In this document: piece after piece, positions 60,569 to 64,000 of the stretch
Numbering within the stretch: position 1 is the stretch's first letter
How the letters are laid out: each line of letters opens with the position of its first letter
Assembly: GCA_963761735.1 (NCBI GenBank)
Contig: CAVXHQ010000003.1
Location: forward strand, 372,001-436,000
Direction: 5' to 3'
Source: CAVXHQ01 sp963761735
GTDB taxonomy: Bacteria > Pseudomonadota > Alphaproteobacteria > Rhodobacterales > Rhodobacteraceae
Length of the DNA: 64,000 bases
The notes under the pieces: generated by a model
Database searches by the model: none
What the model saw: only the letters and a program-made list of their open reading frames with translations
Told to the model about the DNA's origin: nothing
Position numbers and translations under genes: made by a program

Positions 60569-62125
60569 ATGCACAAAATACTGACCCGACTGTCGCTTGC
60601 CGCAGGCACCGCGACGATGGCCGCGCCGGCCTTCGCGCAAGAGGCTGCCCTCACCCTCGACGAACGTGTGAACCAGAGCTTTGCCACGCTGACCGGGCCC
60701 TTCGTCAACTTCATCTTCTCGTCGTTCCCGGGCACCGACTTTCCGTGGATCGTCATGTGGCTCGTCGTCGCCGCGACGATCTTTACGCTCTACTTCGGCT
60801 TCGTTCAGTTCCGATTCTTCGGCCATGCCATCAGCCTCGTGAAGGGCGACTATTCCGATCCCAACGACGCGGGCGAGGTCAGCCACTTTCAGGCGCTGAC
60901 GACGGCACTGTCGGGTACCGTTGGCCTCGGCAACATCGCTGGTGTTGCCGTGGCGGTCGGTATCGGCGGGCCGGGGGCGACGTTCTGGATGATCCTCGCG
61001 GGTATTCTGGGGATGGCGTCCAAGTTCACCGAATGTACGCTGGGCGTGAAATACCGCAACGAATACCCCGACGGCACCGTTTCGGGCGGCCCGATGTACT
61101 ATATGAAAAAGGGCTTTGCCGAGTTGGGCCTGCCCGGCGGCGGCGCGCTTGCCATCGTCTTCTCGATCTTTTGTATCCTCGGCGCCCTTGGCGGCGGCAA
61201 CATGTTCCAGGCCAATCAGGCCCATGCGCAGATCGTCGGCATCACCGGCGACTTCCCCGGCTGGATCACCGGCATCGTCTTTGCCGCTGTGGTATTTGCG
61301 GTCATCGTCGGCGGCATCAAATCCATTGCCCAGGTCACCGAAAAGGTCGTCCCGTTCATGGGCATCCTATATGTCGGTGCGGCGCTGATCATCCTGATCG
61401 TCGAATACGACAAGATCGGCTGGGCCTTCGGCCAGATCTTTGCCGGTGCGTTCACCGGTCTCGGCGTTGCGGGCGGCATGGTCGGCGCGCTGATCCAGGG
61501 CTTCAAGCGGGCGGCGTTCTCGAACGAGGCCGGCGTCGGGTCGGCGGCCATCGCCCACTCGGCGGTGAAAACCAAGGAGCCGATCACCGAAGGCTTCGTC
61601 TCGCTCCTCGAGCCGCTGATCGACACGGTCGTGATCTGCACGATGACCGCGCTGGTCATCACCATTTCGGGCACGCTGATCGTGAACCCCGAAACCGGAC
61701 TGTTCGTCCTCAACGAGGCCGGCACCCAGATCGCGACGGTGGGTGACGTGTCCGGCGTGGCCCTGACATCGGCGGCATTCGCCACCGGCATCTCGTGGTT
61801 CCCCTACGTCCTCGCGGTGGCGGTGATCCTGTTCGCCTTCTCCACGATGATCTCGTGGTCCTACTATGGCCTGAAGGCGTGGACGTACCTGTTCGGCGAA
61901 GGCAAGACGAAGGAAATCGCCTTCAAGGTGATCTTCTGTATCTTCATCGTCATCGGTGCGGCGGCAGACCTCGGTCCTGTCATCGACTTTTCGGACGCGG
62001 CGATCTTCTCGATGGCGGTCGTGAACATCACGGCGCTGTATTTCCTGATGAAAGTGGTGCGCAAAGAACTGAATTCCTATTCGGCGCGCATGCAGAAGGG
62101 CGAGATCAAGAAGTTCGCTCACTGA
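60569..62125 (+). CDS. Alanine/glycine:cation symporter (AGCS) family protein
   Basis: This 518-aa transporter couples sodium to uptake of alanine or glycine. It has an N-terminal hydrophobic segment ending in PAFAQ that resembles a signal peptide, then about ten membrane helices. Family stretches are GTVGLGNIAGVAVAVGIGGPGA, KFTECTLGVKYR and FKRAAFSNEAGVGSAAIAHS. The ATG at 60569 has GAGGAG about 9 nt upstream. It ends at a strong terminator. Confidence 0.93.
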   Translation: MHKILTRLSLAAGTATMAAPAFAQEAALTLDERVNQSFATLTGPFVNFIFSSFPGTDFPWIVMWLVVAATIFTLYFGFVQFRFFGHAISLVKGDYSDPNDAGEVSHFQALTTALSGTVGLGNIAGVAVAVGIGGPGATFWMILAGILGMASKFTECTLGVKYRNEYPDGTVSGGPMYYMKKGFAELGLPGGGALAIVFSIFCILGALGGGNMFQANQAHAQIVGITGDFPGWITGIVFAAVVFAVIVGGIKSIAQVTEKVVPFMGILYVGAALIILIVEYDKIGWAFGQIFAGAFTGLGVAGGMVGALIQGFKRAAFSNEAGVGSAAIAHSAVKTKEPITEGFVSLLEPLIDTVVICTMTALVITISGTLIVNPETGLFVLNEAGTQIATVGDVSGVALTSAAFATGISWFPYVLAVAVILFAFSTMISWSYYGLKAWTYLFGEGKTKEIAFKVIFCIFIVIGAAADLGPVIDFSDAAIFSMAVVNITALYFLMKVVRKELNSYSARMQKGEIKKFAH

Positions 62126-62149
62126 CACGAGTGACCCCGACAAACGAAA

Positions 62150-62175
62150 ACGCCCGCCGGTTGGCGGGCGTTTTT
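62150..62175. terminator. Bidirectional terminator between agcS and rpsO
   Basis: CGCCCGCC-GGTT-GGCGGGCG has TTTTT on the plus strand and TTTT on the minus strand. It lies 25 bp after the symporter stop and about 70 bp after the rpsO stop. Confidence 0.88.
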
Positions 62176-62245
62176 ACGTTTATCGACCCTGGCGTGCCCG
62201 TCTTTTGGATATAGCAGCAGGCAGCCGGGCAGAAACGGGTCGGGC

Positions 62246-62515
62246 CTAGCGGCGCAGACCCAGACGCTTGATCAGCGCCTGATAGCGCGCCTCGTCTTTG
62301 CCGCGCGTGTAATCGAGCAGTTTGCGGCGGGTGGCGACCATCACGAGAAGACCACGGCGCCCGTGGTTGTCCTTCTTGTGGATCTTGAAATGCTCGGTCA
62401 GCGTCGCGATACGCTTGGACAGGATCGCAACCTGAACCTCGGGCGACCCGGTGTCGCCTTCCTTGATCGCAAAGTCTTTCATGATCTGGGCTTTGTCTTC
62501 GGGCGTGATCGACAT
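62246..62515 (-). CDS. rpsO: 30S ribosomal protein S15
   Basis: This 89-aa protein is S15, which binds 16S rRNA early in assembly. It reads MSITPEDKAQIMKDFA at the start, then GDTGSPEVQVAILSKRI and DNHGRRGLLVMVATRRKLLDY. The ATG at 62515 is the family start. No truB lies upstream within the window, and pnp is 5 kb away beyond an inverted transporter pair. Confidence 0.96.
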   Translation of the reverse strand: MSITPEDKAQIMKDFAIKEGDTGSPEVQVAILSKRIATLTEHFKIHKKDNHGRRGLLVMVATRRKLLDYTRGKDEARYQALIKRLGLRR

Positions 62516-62771
62516 CGGAAACTCCTGACGGTTATCCGGCGATCCGGGCAACGCGCCGACAGATCGCAGGGGGGTGACAGCACGGGCCGGGATGTCGTCC
62601 AGCGAGGCTCTTGGAATGGGCGGCGCATAGCCCGGATCGCCGCCAAAGGAAAGCGAAAGGTTGCCGGTGCCCGTGAAACGGGTTTTCACGCCCTCATCCC
62701 GAGGTGCGCCTACGTCCCTGCGTCGCGGATACCGGCGGCGCGATCTTCCGGCACGGATGACGGCGGGAAAC

Positions 62772-63494
62772 TCAGCCCTGTTCGAGCACGCCGACCATCG
62801 GACCCACGGCAAAGCCGATGTCGTCGCGCCCGATCGCGGGTGCATATAGCCGGCTGACATTGCCGTCGAAGAACAGCGCATTGGGCGCGCCGAGGGCATC
62901 GCGGAAAAATCTGCCGTATTCGTAAAACGTCACCGGCTGGTCCGAGATCACGAACCACGCGGTCTGCCCGTCCGCCGACGTGCCCACACCGTTGCGGACA
63001 TAGCGCGACGTTCCCTCGGCGAGAAACCGCGGATGCAGCGCGCCGTCGATGACCAGCATCGGGCCCGATTGGGTGGCGAACCGACAGTCGGGGGCGGTCT
63101 GCGCAAACCGCAACGTCTCGACCACATCCGCCCGGCCCGCGCCGATACAGAACACGCCGTTGGGCAACAGGCCGAAATTGCCGTCGCTGGGCCCGGTCAG
63201 CAGGCGCGCGACCTCGGCGCCATTCTCGACATAGTGCCCGACGGGCGACAGATCGCGGTGGAACATGCCCGCATTCATCGCAAACGCCAGCGACCGGTCG
63301 GGAAAGGCATCCTGAATGGCACCGGCGGACCCGTAGGCGGTTCCGTTGGCGTCATAGAGGAACAGGCGCAGATCCTCGGACCCCGGCGAGACGGCGCAGA
63401 CCGTATAGGACAGACCCGCGTCGGTCCGGGTGTCGCAGGTCACCGCAGCGGCGGGCGCCCCCGCGAGGATGAAGAGCAGGGCGAGATGGCGCAT
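62772..63494 (-). CDS. Phosphodiester glycosidase (NAGPA-like) family protein
   Basis: This 240-aa protein has a signal peptide (MRHLALLFILAGAPAAAV) and a domain with the NAGPA/phosphodiester glycosidase pattern (FAMNAGMFHRDLSPVG, NGVFCIGAG, ATQSGPMLVIDG, FFDGNVSRLY). It is probably secreted to the periplasm. Its ATG at 63494 is only four bases from the IS481 transposase stop, so its native upstream region has been displaced. Confidence 0.82.
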   Translation of the reverse strand: MRHLALLFILAGAPAAAVTCDTRTDAGLSYTVCAVSPGSEDLRLFLYDANGTAYGSAGAIQDAFPDRSLAFAMNAGMFHRDLSPVGHYVENGAEVARLLTGPSDGNFGLLPNGVFCIGAGRADVVETLRFAQTAPDCRFATQSGPMLVIDGALHPRFLAEGTSRYVRNGVGTSADGQTAWFVISDQPVTFYEYGRFFRDALGAPNALFFDGNVSRLYAPAIGRDDIGFAVGPMVGVLEQG

Positions 63495-63498
63495 CGTG

Positions 63499-64000
63499 CT
63501 ATGTGTTCAGTCCCGGCATCTGGTGGGTCGGATTTAGGATGAATCTGTCCGGCTCGGATGTCCAGATCTTGCAGATGTATTCGTAGGGCGTGAGGCCGCC
63601 GAGGGTCTTGAGCCTTCGCGCGTAGTTGTAGGCTGCCATGAAGTCACCAAGGTGGGTGTGCAGCTGATCGTGGCTGTCGTAATGGTAACGCTTCACGGTC
63701 GCCTCCTTGATCGTTCGGTTCATTCGCTCGACCTGGCCATTGGTCCACGGATGGTTTGGCTTTGTCAGGCGGTGCTCGATCCCGTTGGCCTCGCAGATCA
63801 TGTCGAAGCGCATCTGCCGCGAGTATGCCGTGTTCCTGTTCCGCGGCTGCTCGGCGAACTGGATGCCGTTGTCCGTCAGGATGGTGTGGACGTGATACGG
63901 CACGGCCTCGAGCATGTGCTGGAGGAACTCCCACGCCGTCTTCCGGTCGGCTTTCTCAACGAGCTGGGTCACGGCAAACTTGCTGGTCCGGTCAATGCCC
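63499..64000 (-). mobile_element. IS481-family transposase, truncated by the window end
   Basis: The frame is open from the window end, so the N-terminus and the DNA-binding part lie outside. What remains is the DDE integrase core: IDRTSKFA, TDNGIQFAE (second Asp) and NGQVERMNRTIKEA (Glu), ending HQMPGLNT. It matches IS481-type transposases. Its stop TAG is four bases before the start of the glycosidase-like gene. The inverted-repeat end is probably the TGTGTTCAG stretch on the plus strand at 63502, but the other end is not in view. Confidence 0.88.

Overview
The window is about 64 kb of GC-rich, gene-dense chromosomal DNA from an alphaproteobacterium, most likely a member of the Rhodobacteraceae/Roseobacter group. 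That placement is an inference. It rests on recognisable gene orders: chvG-hprK-rapZ-EIIA(Man)-HPr; irr divergent from fabA-fabB-fabI; DUF1674/rsmB/heparinase-like/purH/lspA/DUF3035/M16-M16/mutL; and family-restricted genes (COQ9, DUF6473-like, DUF3035, Irr). No rRNA, tRNA, CRISPR array, plasmid or phage module was seen.

Layout. 1-3775: a cell-envelope sensor kinase followed by a regulatory phosphotransferase set without a sugar permease. 3810-9688: an acyltransferase, 3-hydroxybutyryl-CoA dehydrogenase, a DUF6473-like protein, the electron-transfer flavoprotein operon and a quinone oxidoreductase. 9797-15254: COQ9, rpsU, ExoD-like, Lrp/alanine dehydrogenase, MscL, a GST and Irr. 15506-18985: unsaturated fatty acid synthesis (fabA, fabB, fabI), with a membrane metallopeptidase-like gene inserted between fabA and fabB. 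19054-28020: an accessory stretch of hydrolases, dehydratases, transporters and an eroded PcaB-like protein, rich in short tandem repeats. 28109-31538: a TetR regulator with a second phospholipid-synthesis operon. 31617-38618: a permease, FAH hydrolase, TSUP exporter and a YhaO/YhaN (SbcD/SbcC-like) pair. 38818-43263: a CDP-alcohol phosphotransferase and surface-polysaccharide genes. 43302-54830: a minus-strand housekeeping block (mutL, two M16 peptidases, lspA, purH, heparinase-like, rsmB). 55190-63494: 1-Cys peroxiredoxin, two L,D-transpeptidases, pnp, uspA-agcS, rpsO and a phosphodiester-glycosidase-like protein. 63499-64000: the end of an IS481-family transposase.

The most unusual signal is not a gene. 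At least five genes (rpsU, the YhaN-like gene, a GNAT gene, a small lipoprotein gene and the DUF3035 lipoprotein gene) have their own 3' terminal codons tandemly copied into the downstream spacer with 13-18 bp periods (59 bp for rpsU). In three of them every copy keeps a stop triplet. The clearest is 48540-48611, where six codons (five plus TAG) recur four times. Further arrays lie at 15279-15364, 19523-19562, 22892-23023 (in frame inside the PcaB-like gene) and 24924-25110 (about eleven 16-bp units). A separate dispersed element (T-tract, TTGCC-like core, CTCC-N4-GGAG) follows three different stop codons. Two short leader ORFs with strong Shine-Dalgarno sequences overlap the starts of fabB and of an alpha/beta hydrolase.
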